From Alphaproteobacteria bacterium (lineage in GTDB: Bacteria > Pseudomonadota > Alphaproteobacteria > SMXP01): 64,000 bases of DNA. Position 1 is the first letter of the stretch. Every line of letters starts with the position of its first letter. A model generated the notes under the pieces. That model did not search any database. It was not told the origin of the DNA and worked only from the letters and a program-made list of their open reading frames with translations. The DNA is taken from NCBI GenBank assembly GCA_028285305.1, contig JANQPV010000077.1, positions 62,001-126,000 of the forward strand, given 5' to 3'. The translations under genes were made by a program, and so were the position numbers. Positions 16,812-25,797 of this stretch are shown here, piece after piece.

Positions 16812-18719
16812 ATGCGGGACTCAATTTTTCTGGCTGCCAAGCTGGCGGCTGCGCTCTACCTTCTTTTGACTCCTTTGAACGCCTCCGCCCAGGAGCCGGC
16901 TTCACCGCAAGACGGAACCGCACCAGGAAAAGTATTATTCGTCTACGATTCATCCAACTCAATGTGGGGCGAGCTGTCCGATCAGTCGCGCAAATACGAA
17001 GCCGGCCGCAGCGCCTTGGCGTCGATATTGGGCAGCGGGTTGGCTGACCGCGAGATCGGATTTCGCGCCTACGGTCATCGCCGCGCCGCGGACTGCCGCG
17101 ATACGGAGCTCATGGTCCCGTTCGGCCAGACCGATGAAACGAAGGCGCAAATCAACACGTCGGTTGCAGGCATGACTCCGAAGGGCAAGACACCGATCAC
17201 TTACAGCTTGCAAGAAGGATTGAAGGATTTCGAGGGCGCCCCAGGCGAGATTCTATTGATCAGTGACGGGATCGAAACCTGTGATTCAGATCCGTGCGAT
17301 TTGATGCGGGAGTGGCGCACTGCAGATATCAAAATTCGCGTCCATGTGGTGGGCGTGGGCTTAAACGAATTGGAACGGGAGGCGATGTCCTGCATCGCCG
17401 AAGAATCGGGCGGGGAGTATTTCGACGCCGATTCCGCATCCGAATTTGAAACCGCTCTGTCTGAAGCCAGCGAAGCGATGGAGAATCCGGCCGACCCCAA
17501 ACCGATCGACGCAGAGAAAGGGTACGGCATCATCATCACGGCGAAAGACTCAACGGGCCGGGAATATCATGGTTCGGGTAAGCTGTTTTTCGGCGGAGCC
17601 GAAATTGGATTGGTTCGAACAAAGGGACGAGGCCGGAACGTTGTCGAAAAACCAGGCGACTATGAGGTGGAAGTCGGCCCCCTCCTCCGGGATGGATCCG
17701 TCTACGAACCAGTTCGTCAAACGGTCACCGTCGCCGAGCCGGGCGATACGCGTGTGGAGGTTCTGGTAGAGGCTCCCGCCCGTGTTTCTGCAACGTTCAC
17801 GGAAAATGGCGAAACGCATCCTGGGTCTTTTGTAACCGCATTCCAGGAGGACAAGAAATCTTTTGGATTTCGCGCCTTCGACGAGGCTTTGGCCCGGCCT
17901 GGCACGTATGAATTCCACGCTAAGCCAAATGACGACAATTCCCTAAAAGTCAATGCAACGTTGATCACTGGGGAGACCACCGTCGTCGCCTTCGAACTCA
18001 TCCAAACAATCAAAAATTATATCGTCTATAGACTGCCAAACGGCGACATCATCAAGCGCCATGGCGAGCTTTGGCGAGACGGCGAAAACGTCTATACGGT
18101 CTATTCCGGCAATGGTGTGCTGGCACAGCCAGGCGTGTACGAACTGCATTCGCCGGACCAGAACGTTCCACTGACGCCCACTCAGATCGAGCTAAAGACA
18201 GACGGCGAAACCATCGAAGTCCCGCTCGATGCCGGTTGGGTGAAAATCATCTTTCCTCCTGATGACTATAACTATGTGGGTAATCCCGACCGGGCCTTCT
18301 TGGGTTCCATCGAGCGCGGAAACAGCAGCTATGCCCGTCCGGACGTGCTCATTCCGGTGGCACCGGGGACATACAAGGTCGAAGGGCCCACTTCGCGGGG
18401 GTTCTTCGAAACTCCAGAGGTGACGGTCGCCAGCGAGCAAACGGTCGACGTGATCATGACACCCAAGCCGGTGGGCGAGCTTGTAGTGACGTATGCTCCG
18501 TCTTCTAATTATCTTAAAGCGCCGGATCGGGCTTCGGCCTATGCGCTGGACGGTCAGCGGATCATCGGAGGAATCTTGCGGCCCGGCGATGTTCGCAAAT
18601 TTCTACCGGGGAGATACAGGATCGACGGCTGGCAATATGCAGGTGACGTGGAATCTCAAGAAATCACGATCGATGCCGGTCAGCGTACGGAAGTCGTGCT
18701 GAAACTTCGCGGTGAATAA
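16812..18719 (+). CDS. Secreted von Willebrand factor A-domain protein
   Basis: 635 residues, start ATG 16812 with GGAGGAACTC upstream. Signal peptide LAAKLAAALYLLLTPLNASA, cleavage near AQ. The VWA domain (~38-220) carries an intact MIDAS: DSSNSMW, the Thr region around TPKGKTPITYSL, and LISDGIETCDSDPCDL. Four Cys in this domain could form disulfides. The remainder (~235-635) is a run of beta-rich repeats of similar style (PGDYEVEVGPL, PGTYEFHAKPND, PGVYELHSPDQN, PGTYKVEGPTS, PGRYRIDGWQY), each with a Pro-Gly-x-Tyr turn, resembling carboxypeptidase regulatory-like or Ig-like folds. Probably a periplasmic or surface binding protein. It precedes a lipoprotein by 23 nt, likely one operon. Confidence 0.88.
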   Translation: MRDSIFLAAKLAAALYLLLTPLNASAQEPASPQDGTAPGKVLFVYDSSNSMWGELSDQSRKYEAGRSALASILGSGLADREIGFRAYGHRRAADCRDTELMVPFGQTDETKAQINTSVAGMTPKGKTPITYSLQEGLKDFEGAPGEILLISDGIETCDSDPCDLMREWRTADIKIRVHVVGVGLNELEREAMSCIAEESGGEYFDADSASEFETALSEASEAMENPADPKPIDAEKGYGIIITAKDSTGREYHGSGKLFFGGAEIGLVRTKGRGRNVVEKPGDYEVEVGPLLRDGSVYEPVRQTVTVAEPGDTRVEVLVEAPARVSATFTENGETHPGSFVTAFQEDKKSFGFRAFDEALARPGTYEFHAKPNDDNSLKVNATLITGETTVVAFELIQTIKNYIVYRLPNGDIIKRHGELWRDGENVYTVYSGNGVLAQPGVYELHSPDQNVPLTPTQIELKTDGETIEVPLDAGWVKIIFPPDDYNYVGNPDRAFLGSIERGNSSYARPDVLIPVAPGTYKVEGPTSRGFFETPEVTVASEQTVDVIMTPKPVGELVVTYAPSSNYLKAPDRASAYALDGQRIIGGILRPGDVRKFLPGRYRIDGWQYAGDVESQEITIDAGQRTEVVLKLRGE

Positions 18720-18742
18720 CCCAAATACAAAAGGAGGTTGTT

Positions 18743-19393
18743 ATGAATAAGACCGCTCTTACCTTGAGTGCTGCGTGCCTGATTGTGGCGTGTGACGGAT
18801 CCAGCTCTGCAAATGATGGGACACCCAAACTGCATCCGGTCGACGAGGCGTGCGTCGAGTATGAGATGTCTGGACAGATGCAAAACGGCACAACGGTCCG
18901 GTGCCACCGGGACTTTGGATACGAACAGTATGAAATCCAAAATGTGTCAGTAGGTATTATGGGTATGACGCAGACCACGAATTCCCACAATATTACTATT
19001 GGCGATACAATCTACGCGATTAATCTGGATACTAACACCGGCACTCAAACGACGAACCCGATGTATCAAAGCTTTGCCGATGCCCTCCAGAATTCGAGCC
19101 CGGAAGAAATGTCTGCCACGTTCTTGAACGCCATGGGCATGACACCCACCGGCAGCAGTCAGACCATCGCGGGCGTCTCGTGCGATAATTACAGCTCTGC
19201 CAACATGGGCACGGCTTGCTTTACATCGGACGGATTGATGCTGGAGCAGAGCTTCATGGGCAGTACGACGCGAGCGACTTCAGTTGCTTATGCGGCCGGT
19301 GACGACGCAAACTATACACTCTATCAGAACGTTCCTATTACTCAGGGGCCGGATTTATCCAACGGACTGGGTGGCCTGTTTGGGCAGCAATAG
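18743..19393 (+). CDS. Predicted lipoprotein of unknown function
   Basis: 216 residues, with an ideal AAGGAGGTTGTT before ATG 18743. The N-terminus MNKTALTLSAACLIVACDGS is a lipoprotein signal with a lipobox ending at Cys17; Asp at +2 would favour inner-membrane retention under the E. coli Lol rule, if that applies here. The mature part is rich in Thr, Ser, Asn and Met (MGMTQTTNSHNITIGDTIYA), with a few Cys, and no domain that I recognise. It follows the VWA gene by 23 nt and is probably co-transcribed, so it may act with the VWA protein in the envelope. Confidence 0.82.
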   Translation: MNKTALTLSAACLIVACDGSSSANDGTPKLHPVDEACVEYEMSGQMQNGTTVRCHRDFGYEQYEIQNVSVGIMGMTQTTNSHNITIGDTIYAINLDTNTGTQTTNPMYQSFADALQNSSPEEMSATFLNAMGMTPTGSSQTIAGVSCDNYSSANMGTACFTSDGLMLEQSFMGSTTRATSVAYAAGDDANYTLYQNVPITQGPDLSNGLGGLFGQQ

Positions 19394-19423
19394 GCAAAGC
19401 GCCACCTCTGACCTTCCTTTTCA

Positions 19424-19459
19424 AAGAGGGGCAATTCCAGATACGCATTCGCCCCTCTT
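19424..19459. terminator. Stem-loop between the lipoprotein and crotonase genes
   Basis: AAGAGGGGC pairs exactly with GCCCCTCTT across an 18-nt loop, 30 nt after the lipoprotein stop and about 50 nt before the next start. The GC-rich stem fits a terminator of the VWA-lipoprotein unit, but no T-tract follows on the plus strand, so a leader hairpin for the next gene is also possible. Confidence 0.4.
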
Positions 19460-19510
19460 GACCTCTCCGTGTCCGCGCGGCAGCTTACGACCCAAACCCA
19501 GGAGAGGACC

Positions 19511-20311
19511 ATGCCCATACAAGAGACCAAGTACGGCGATCTGGCCGTGTCGGAAGCTGCCCCTTTTGTCGCGCTCTGTGAGATCCAGCGGCCGCCTAAC
19601 AATTTTTTCGATGTCGAGCTCATCAAGTCGATCGCCGAAGCCTTTGAGAATTTGAGTGAAGATCCGGCCTGCCGCGCCATCGTTCTGGCGGCTGAAGGCA
19701 AGCACTTTTGCGCCGGTGCTAATTTCAGCAACCGGGAGGAGCGCGGCGAGCGGATCGACATGTCGCAAGAACAAGGCAACCCCCTTTATTTTGAAGCGGT
19801 CCGAACGTTTGATTGCAAAAAGCCCATCGTTGCGGCCGTCCAAGGAGCTGCCGTTGGCGGCGGGTTTGGCCTTGCCATGATGCCGGATTTCCGTGTGGCC
19901 TGCGCCGAGGCCCGGTTTACGGCGAATTTTGTCAAGTTGGGCTTTACGCCCGGGTTCGGCCTCACCCACACGCTTCCTCGCCTCATCGGCGAACAGGCCG
20001 CCTCAATGATTTTTCTCACTGGACGACGTCTGACCGGGGAACAGGCCAAAGAAATAGGGATTGTCGATCAACTGGTCAGCCTTGAAGAGGTGCGCCCCGC
20101 GGCGATTGCGCTCGCCGCCGAGATCGCTGAGAATGCGCCGCTCGCCGTCATGGCGGTGCGCGCCGCCGTCCGCGGCGACATCGCCCAAAAGGTTAAAGAG
20201 GCCACGGACCGGGAACACGCGGATCAACACCGCCTGCAAAAAACAAACGACCATAAGGAAGGGGTCAAAGCCGTGGCGGAACGCCGGCCGGGGAATTTCA
20301 CGGGGACCTGA
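19511..20311 (+). CDS. Crotonase-fold (enoyl-CoA hydratase/isomerase family) protein
   Basis: 266 residues from ATG 19511, behind AGGAGAGGACC; the track start at 19469 is earlier and lacks this site. The fold is clear: the oxyanion-hole motifs GKHFCAGANFS and AAVQGAAVGGGFGLAMMPD, then TANFVKLGFTPGFGLTHTLP. In mitochondrial-type enoyl-CoA hydratase the two catalytic glutamates are in GGGxE and in the PEILLG segment; here the positions read Gly and Phe. It is therefore unlikely to be a simple hydratase. Isomerase, thioesterase or other crotonase chemistry on an acyl-CoA is possible. It stands alone, convergent with the saccharopine-dehydrogenase-like gene across a REP-like repeat. Confidence 0.88.
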   Translation: MPIQETKYGDLAVSEAAPFVALCEIQRPPNNFFDVELIKSIAEAFENLSEDPACRAIVLAAEGKHFCAGANFSNREERGERIDMSQEQGNPLYFEAVRTFDCKKPIVAAVQGAAVGGGFGLAMMPDFRVACAEARFTANFVKLGFTPGFGLTHTLPRLIGEQAASMIFLTGRRLTGEQAKEIGIVDQLVSLEEVRPAAIALAAEIAENAPLAVMAVRAAVRGDIAQKVKEATDREHADQHRLQKTNDHKEGVKAVAERRPGNFTGT

Positions 20312-20333
20312 GGAAACCAGGCAAATCGTTCTT

Positions 20334-20430
20334 CATTGCGAGGATCAAAGTGACGACGTAATCCGGAACAGCGGAGGCTGCGCTTCGCTGGCCGGGATTG
20401 CCTCTTTCGGCTTACGCCGGGATCGCAATG
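20334..20430. repeat. Palindromic REP-like repeat between convergent genes
   Basis: The ends CATTGCGA and TCGCAATG are exact inverted copies, and the interior is also dyad-like (GTAATCCGG against CCGGGATTGC; GGCTGCGCTTCGCTGGCC). This resembles the widespread CATTGCGAG...GGATTGC...CGCAATGACG intergenic palindrome seen in several bacterial genomes. It fills the space between the crotonase stop and the convergent SacDH stop, where it may end transcription from both sides. No transposase or RAYT gene is nearby, and I did not spot a second intact copy in the window. Confidence 0.6.
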
Positions 20431-20462
20431 ACGTTTGTTTACGCACGTTAGTTGGTGCGTGC

Positions 20463-21683
20463 CTACCCTTCCTCCGACACGACCTCAAATTTGACGCCGG
20501 ATTTGTTCAGCCGTTTTTTTAGCGCCGTGCCGGTTGCCATGACTGGCGTGATGACCCCCGCCGTCTGCGGAATCTTACGGCCGTCTTTGACCAAACAAAT
20601 GGCCGTCTCGGCGAGCATCTTTGCGGTGTCGCCATAGCCCGGATCGCCTCCTGTCATCTGAGCCACGACTTCTTTGCCACCGCCGATACCAAGGAACGTG
20701 GTCTTGAATTTCGTATCTTCCCGGGTTTCTTCATCCGGTCCGTCTCCAGACTGTTTCAAGGAAAGTAGGAAAGACCGTGTGGGCGGAAACTGAGCTGCCA
20801 TGAACAGGCTTCCCATGCCCAGAGCGCCAACCGGCAGCAGGGGCAATGCGGAACTTGGAATCTCCGTGTGGTGACCATAGGTAAAGTCCGGTCCATACCG
20901 ATCATCGGCGGCCGCTGACCGCAGCACGATCTCAACATCGATGAGCGGAACGGAGAGTCCCCACTTATTCGGGTTGGGACTGCGACGGAGAGGCTGGGAC
21001 GTCGCACGAATTTTTCGATCGGGTCCTGCTTCTTTGTCGGCTCTGGCCACGGCGCGGCGGGCGCGGGCCGGTTCGCTGAAATTCATGAAGCCGATGGCCG
21101 ATGCCCATGTTCCGCCGGAAATCGAATTAAAGGGGTTGCGAAGTTTTCCTGATTTCGAGCCGAAAGAGGTGAACGCATAAACCTCGATCGCTCCGTCCGG
21201 AGACAACTCTTCGACGGTCAATCGTGCCCCCAGATCCGCCGGAATACTGTCGTAGCCACAGCAATTGACGATCCGCGCGCCCGTTTCCAAAGCCGTATCG
21301 TGGTGGGCAGCCTTGATCGTTTCCACGAACTCCCCTTCGCCGGTGAGATCAACATAATCCGTGCCTGCCGCCGCGCAGGCTCTCACCAATGGCTCGCCGT
21401 ATTCCTTGTATGGACCCACGGTGGTGATGATGGCTTGGGCTTGGGCCGCCATGGCTTCCAATTCGAGGGGCCGGTCGGAATTCGCGGTGATGATATCAGC
21501 CTCAACCCCGTGCTGCGCGGCGATCTCTGCGGCGAGAGTCTCCAATTTTTCCTTGTTTCTTCCGGCGATTGCCCAGGTAAAGCCTTCGTCCGGTTGGCGC
21601 TTTGCCAATTCGTGTGCCGTTAGAGCGCCGGTAAACCCTGTCGCACCAAAAAGTACAATGTCGTATTTCCGATTTGCCGCCAT
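20463..21683 (-). CDS. Saccharopine dehydrogenase-like / trans-acting enoyl reductase family protein
   Basis: 406 residues from ATG 21683 (MAANRKYDIVLFGATGFTG). The N-terminal Rossmann motif GATGFTGALTAHEL is typical, followed by AIAGRNKEKLETLAAEI and CGYDSIPADLGA. This family is annotated as saccharopine dehydrogenase but includes the mycobacterial trans-acting enoyl reductase that works with polyketide synthases. A hydrophobic segment (LPLLPVGALGMGSLFMAAQF) suggests membrane association, as in that group. No polyketide synthase is nearby, so the role is unknown. The substrate is probably not saccharopine (inference from the family). Confidence 0.85.
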   Translation of the reverse strand: MAANRKYDIVLFGATGFTGALTAHELAKRQPDEGFTWAIAGRNKEKLETLAAEIAAQHGVEADIITANSDRPLELEAMAAQAQAIITTVGPYKEYGEPLVRACAAAGTDYVDLTGEGEFVETIKAAHHDTALETGARIVNCCGYDSIPADLGARLTVEELSPDGAIEVYAFTSFGSKSGKLRNPFNSISGGTWASAIGFMNFSEPARARRAVARADKEAGPDRKIRATSQPLRRSPNPNKWGLSVPLIDVEIVLRSAAADDRYGPDFTYGHHTEIPSSALPLLPVGALGMGSLFMAAQFPPTRSFLLSLKQSGDGPDEETREDTKFKTTFLGIGGGKEVVAQMTGGDPGYGDTAKMLAETAICLVKDGRKIPQTAGVITPVMATGTALKKRLNKSGVKFEVVSEEG

Positions 21684-21753
21684 GTGTTCGCTTTCGCCTG
21701 TCCGCTTCACTTAATCGCTTGCGTCATAGCATGTTCTCAAGACACATAGGGGG

Positions 21754-23022
21754 ATGACGACTGACCCATCCCCACCTGTGCCTCGAGCGTACGCCTTGCC
21801 TTGGTCTCATGGCTGGAACGTTCTAGGTGTTTCCCTACTCTTTCAAGCCATGACGTTTGGAATTGTCATTTATTGCTTTACGTTCTGGGTCGAGCCTTGG
21901 CGCGAGGAATTTGGCGCAGCGCGGGGCACGATCATGTTGGGGATCACGCTCTTGAATGTCGCAATGGGTGTCGCATCGCCCTTCGCCGGACGGGCGGTCG
22001 ACCGTTTGCCGATCAAATATCTTGTCTGTGGCGGCGTTGCGTGCCTGAGTTTAGGTTTGGCCTTATCAGCGGCTGCGACGGCGCTTTGGCAAATTCTTGT
22101 TCTGTATGCGACCTTGATTCCCATCGGGGTTTCCCTTGCGGGTCCGCTCGCCGCGCAGGCTCTCGCCACGCGCTGGTTTCCCGATCGGCAAGGATTTGCA
22201 ATCGGTCTGTCTACGCTGGGGACGTCGATCGGCGGGTTCGTGTTACCTCCCATCGCGACGGCCCTTCTTGGTGCCCATGGTTGGCGCGTGGCGCAATTCG
22301 ACCTTGCACTCGCGACCTTTGTGATCTTGCTGCCGGCGGTCTGGTTTATCGTTCGCGACCCGGGCCCCGTGCTGGGTACCGCCGCTGCGTCGCCTACGCC
22401 GCCCAGTCCGCATAAACACGGAACAGCGTCACACACCTTCAGACAGCGGAACTTTTGGGTGATCGTTGCTTCTTTGTTGCCGATCATGATCGTCACCGGG
22501 AGTGTTCAATTCAATATGGCGCCTCATGCGAGCGATATCGGACTGGATGGCCAGACCACCGCCCTCGCCGTTTCGCTGATGGCCCTTGTCATGATCGGCG
22601 GCAAACTTGGCTTTGGTTATTTCGCCGACCGGACGGACCATCGCTTTTTGATGTGGGCGATGATCGCGATGCTTGCGATAGCTGTCATGCTCTTTCGAAA
22701 TGCGGACGGGACGACGTCTTACATCACTGCCGCCATCGTTTATGGAATTGGCGTCGGCGGGATGCTTCCCCTGCTCGGCGCCATGGTCGCGCGATGTTTC
22801 GGGGCAAGCGCCTTTGGCAGTGTGATGGGATTGCTTGGCCCTTTCTTGATGCTCGGCGCCATTGGCCCCGTGATTACAGGTTGGCTTCGCGATGTATCCG
22901 GTTCTTACGAGCTTGCCTTCAGTATACTGTTGATCGGCTTCCTTCCGTCCGCCCTTGCAGTCTACTTTTTGCGTCAAACGGCTCAGCAAACCCCACTTGA
23001 AGGGTCGGCCCGTGCCGGTTGA
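21754..23022 (+). CDS. MFS transporter, OFA/oxalate-formate antiporter-like
   Basis: 422 residues with about 12 hydrophobic segments. The MFS signature after helix 2 reads GRAVDRLPIKYLV and the equivalent between helices 8 and 9 is GKLGFGYFADRTDHRFL, confirming two six-helix halves. The N-terminus has WNVLGVSLLFQAMTFGIVIY, typical of monocarboxylate/OFA carriers. The substrate is probably a small carboxylate but that is a guess from the family. It overlaps the GTG start of trpF by 11 nt, so the two may be translationally linked although the functions are unrelated. It is divergent from the SacDH-like gene over a 70-nt gap. Confidence 0.9.
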   Translation: MTTDPSPPVPRAYALPWSHGWNVLGVSLLFQAMTFGIVIYCFTFWVEPWREEFGAARGTIMLGITLLNVAMGVASPFAGRAVDRLPIKYLVCGGVACLSLGLALSAAATALWQILVLYATLIPIGVSLAGPLAAQALATRWFPDRQGFAIGLSTLGTSIGGFVLPPIATALLGAHGWRVAQFDLALATFVILLPAVWFIVRDPGPVLGTAAASPTPPSPHKHGTASHTFRQRNFWVIVASLLPIMIVTGSVQFNMAPHASDIGLDGQTTALAVSLMALVMIGGKLGFGYFADRTDHRFLMWAMIAMLAIAVMLFRNADGTTSYITAAIVYGIGVGGMLPLLGAMVARCFGASAFGSVMGLLGPFLMLGAIGPVITGWLRDVSGSYELAFSILLIGFLPSALAVYFLRQTAQQTPLEGSARAG

Positions 23023-23650
23023 CGTGAAGATTTGCGGATTGAGCACGGCGGACACAGTGGATGCCGCCGTCGACGCCGGTGCCGCGTACGTTGGGTTCAT
23101 GTTTTATGAACCGTCGCCGCGAAACATCAGCATCGAGGAAGCGCGGGTGCTCGCCGAACGCATTCGCGGCCGAAGCGAGATCGTGGCCGTCACGGTTGAC
23201 GCGGACAACGCCCTACTCTCGCGCATTATCGATGGACTGCGGCCAAACTTCATCCAGATGCATGGGTCCGAACCGCCCGACCGGGTGCGACACGTTCAGA
23301 CGTCGCTAGGAGTGAAAGTCCTGAAGGCCATCTCTGTGGACGGGCCGGACGATGTTGGGTCCGCGAGGACTTACGAAATGGCGGAGATGCTGCTGTTTGA
23401 CACAAAAGCCAAAAGAGAAACTGAACTGCCTGGAGGGCGCGGCGAGGCCTTTGACTGGAGGCTCATGGACGCGTATGAAGGCGCCAGACCTTGGCTGCTC
23501 GCGGGTGGCTTGACCGCCCATACCCTTAAAGAAGCGGTGGAAACCTCTGGGGCAAAGGGGGTGGATGTCTCCTCCGGTGTTGAACGCCTTCCCGGAGAGA
23601 AAGACCCGGACCTCATTCGCCGTTTTTTGCGTGCCGCGAACTCGCTGTAA
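23012..23650 (+). CDS. trpF: Phosphoribosylanthranilate isomerase
   Basis: 212 residues from GTG 23012 (reads PVDVKICGLST), with AAGGG upstream. The track start at 22955 adds an unrelated leader overlapping the MFS gene. Catalyses the Amadori rearrangement of N-(5-phosphoribosyl)anthranilate to CdRP in tryptophan synthesis. The TIM-barrel signatures are VKICGL with the catalytic Cys, YVGFMFYEPSPRNIS, FIQMHGSEPPD and, near the C-terminus, LAGGLTAHTL followed by GVDVSSGVERLPGEKD, which binds the phosphate. First of trpF-trpB-trpA, a common alphaproteobacterial order. Confidence 0.96.
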   Translation: MPVDVKICGLSTADTVDAAVDAGAAYVGFMFYEPSPRNISIEEARVLAERIRGRSEIVAVTVDADNALLSRIIDGLRPNFIQMHGSEPPDRVRHVQTSLGVKVLKAISVDGPDDVGSARTYEMAEMLLFDTKAKRETELPGGRGEAFDWRLMDAYEGARPWLLAGGLTAHTLKEAVETSGAKGVDVSSGVERLPGEKDPDLIRRFLRAANSL

Positions 23651-23680
23651 CGAACAAACTTGGAATTGAAAAACGCACCC

Positions 23681-24892
23681 ATGCCCGAACCCAATTCTTA
23701 TCGCACCGGTCCGGATGAAGACGGAAACTTCGGGCTCTATGGCGGTCGCTTCGTGGCCGAAACATTGATGCCACTCATCCTGGAGCTGGAGACCGCTTAC
23801 CGGCAGTCCAAAAAGGACAATGCCTTCCAAGAGGAGCTCGACTATTACCTCAAGCACTATGTGGGCCGACCCAGCCCCCTCTATTTTGCTGAGCGTTTAA
23901 CGGCACACTTAGGGGGTGCAAAGATTTACTTTAAGCGAGACGAGCTCAATCATACCGGCGCCCACAAGATCAATAATTGCATCGGCCAAATCCTGCTGGC
24001 CAAAAAAATGAACAAGACACGGATTATAGCGGAGACGGGCGCCGGTCAGCATGGTGTGGCGACGGCAACGGTCGCTGCGCGCTTTGGGCTTCCGTGTGTC
24101 GTCTATATGGGGGCGACGGATATTGAACGTCAGAAGCCAAATGTCTTCCGGATGACTCTTTTGAGCGCCGAGATTGTTCCGGTGACTTCAGGAACAGGCA
24201 CCCTCAAGGATGCGATGAACGAAGCGCTTCGAGATTGGGTGGCCAATGTGGAGGACACATTCTATATCATCGGAACCGTCGCAGGGCCGCACCCCTACCC
24301 CGCCTTGGTTCGAGACTTTCAGTCCGTCATCGGACACGAAACCAAAGCACAGATTCTTGAGGCGGAGGGGCGCCTGCCCGATGAACTCGTCGCCTGCATC
24401 GGCGGTGGCTCGAATGCGATGGGATTGTTTTATCCTTTTCTGGACGACAAGGACGTCCACATTATCGGCGTAGAGGCGGGCGGCAAAGGGCTTGATACCG
24501 CCGAACACGCAGCTTCGTTGACCGGCGGAACGCCCGGCGTCTTGCATGGCAACCGCACCTATCTGCTACAAGACGACGACGGACAAATTATAGATGCGCA
24601 TTCCATCTCTGCCGGGCTCGATTATCCCGGTATTGGTCCCGAACACGCGTGGCTAAAGGACATGAAGAGGGTAGAATATGTATCGGCCACGGACAGTGAA
24701 GCTTTAGACGCCTTTCAGCTGTGTACCCGGCTCGAAGGGATCATTCCGGCGCTCGAACCCAGCCACGCCTTGGCGGAAGTGATCAAGAGAGCACCCAAGA
24801 TGTCCGCCGACAAAATCATTGTAATGAACCTCTGTGGGCGCGGTGACAAAGATATATTCACCGTGGCGGAGGCCCTGGGACAGACGATTTAG
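23681..24892 (+). CDS. trpB: Tryptophan synthase beta chain
   Basis: 403 residues from ATG 23681 ([15 protein letters not shown]); the TTG track start seven codons earlier is less likely. It joins indole and serine in a PLP-dependent reaction. The PLP lysine lies in [13 protein letters not shown], the glycine-rich phosphate cup is [10 protein letters not shown], and the COMM-domain region [17 protein letters not shown] is conserved. N-terminal [15 protein letters not shown] is standard. It follows trpF by 30 nt and precedes trpA by 14 nt, so one operon. Confidence 0.97.
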   Translation: MPEPNSYRTGPDEDGNFGLYGGRFVAETLMPLILELETAYRQSKKDNAFQEELDYYLKHYVGRPSPLYFAERLTAHLGGAKIYFKRDELNHTGAHKINNCIGQILLAKKMNKTRIIAETGAGQHGVATATVAARFGLPCVVYMGATDIERQKPNVFRMTLLSAEIVPVTSGTGTLKDAMNEALRDWVANVEDTFYIIGTVAGPHPYPALVRDFQSVIGHETKAQILEAEGRLPDELVACIGGGSNAMGLFYPFLDDKDVHIIGVEAGGKGLDTAEHAASLTGGTPGVLHGNRTYLLQDDDGQIIDAHSISAGLDYPGIGPEHAWLKDMKRVEYVSATDSEALDAFQLCTRLEGIIPALEPSHALAEVIKRAPKMSADKIIVMNLCGRGDKDIFTVAEALGQTI

Positions 24893-24906
24893 GAAGGCTT
24901 GAGACG

Positions 24907-25743
24907 GTGAGTACGGAGCAATGCTCGCGCTTGGACAGGCGATTTGAACATTTGAAGCGCGAAGGGCGAGCGGCTTTTGTGACTTTCGTTACCGCCGGTG
25001 ATCCAGACATGGAAACAAGCCTTGAGCTCGTTCGCGCTTTGCCCAAGGCGGGGGCGGATATTATTGAGCTCGGCATGCCTTTCACCGACCCCATGGCAGA
25101 CGGTCCTGCAATCCAACGATCAAGCCTGCGCGCGCTTGCGAACGGTATGACGCTCAAGCGCACTTTGGATCTCGTGCGTCAGTTTCGAGAGGACGATCCT
25201 GACACGCCCGTCATCCTTATGGGCTACTATAATCCCATTTACCAATATGGTGTCTCCGAGTTCATCCGAGATGGTTTGTCTGCGGGCGTGGACGGCACAA
25301 TCGTAGTCGATCTGCCGCCGGAGGCCGATCACGAAATGTGCGTGCCGGCGCTTGAGGCCGGCCTCCATTTCATTCGGCTTGCCACGCCCACCACAGATGA
25401 TGTCCGTCTACCAACCGTACTGAAAAACACGAGTGGATTTGTTTACTATGTTTCGATCACCGGCATCACCGGAACAGCTTCGGTTAACGCGGCCCAAGTG
25501 GACGCGGCCGTTACCCGAATCAAGAGGCATACCGATCTTCCTGTCGCGGTCGGTTTTGGCATCAAAACCCCAAAAGACGTGGCAAATATTGCATCCATTG
25601 CCGATGGCGTGGTGGTTGGATCAGCAATCGTTAACCGAATACAAGACAACCTAGATCCGGACGGCAAACCTCTTGCAGACCTCGTGAAAAACGTTACCGA
25701 ATTCGTTCATGAGCTCGCACAAGGTGTTCAAACGCCAAAATAA
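24907..25743 (+). CDS. trpA: Tryptophan synthase alpha chain
   Basis: 278 residues from GTG 24907, 14 nt after the trpB stop. It cleaves indole-3-glycerol phosphate to indole, which is channelled to TrpB. The catalytic Glu is in [19 protein letters not shown] and the catalytic Asp in the same segment (FTDPMADG). Later motifs are [31 protein letters not shown] and [11 protein letters not shown], the phosphate-binding end of the TIM barrel. Normal family length and no odd residues. Confidence 0.97.
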   Translation: MSTEQCSRLDRRFEHLKREGRAAFVTFVTAGDPDMETSLELVRALPKAGADIIELGMPFTDPMADGPAIQRSSLRALANGMTLKRTLDLVRQFREDDPDTPVILMGYYNPIYQYGVSEFIRDGLSAGVDGTIVVDLPPEADHEMCVPALEAGLHFIRLATPTTDDVRLPTVLKNTSGFVYYVSITGITGTASVNAAQVDAAVTRIKRHTDLPVAVGFGIKTPKDVANIASIADGVVVGSAIVNRIQDNLDPDGKPLADLVKNVTEFVHELAQGVQTPK

Positions 25744-25797
25744 CGACTATATACATCTGCAAAACAGCTCCGTCGTGTTAAAGAAGAGTGATTCATA

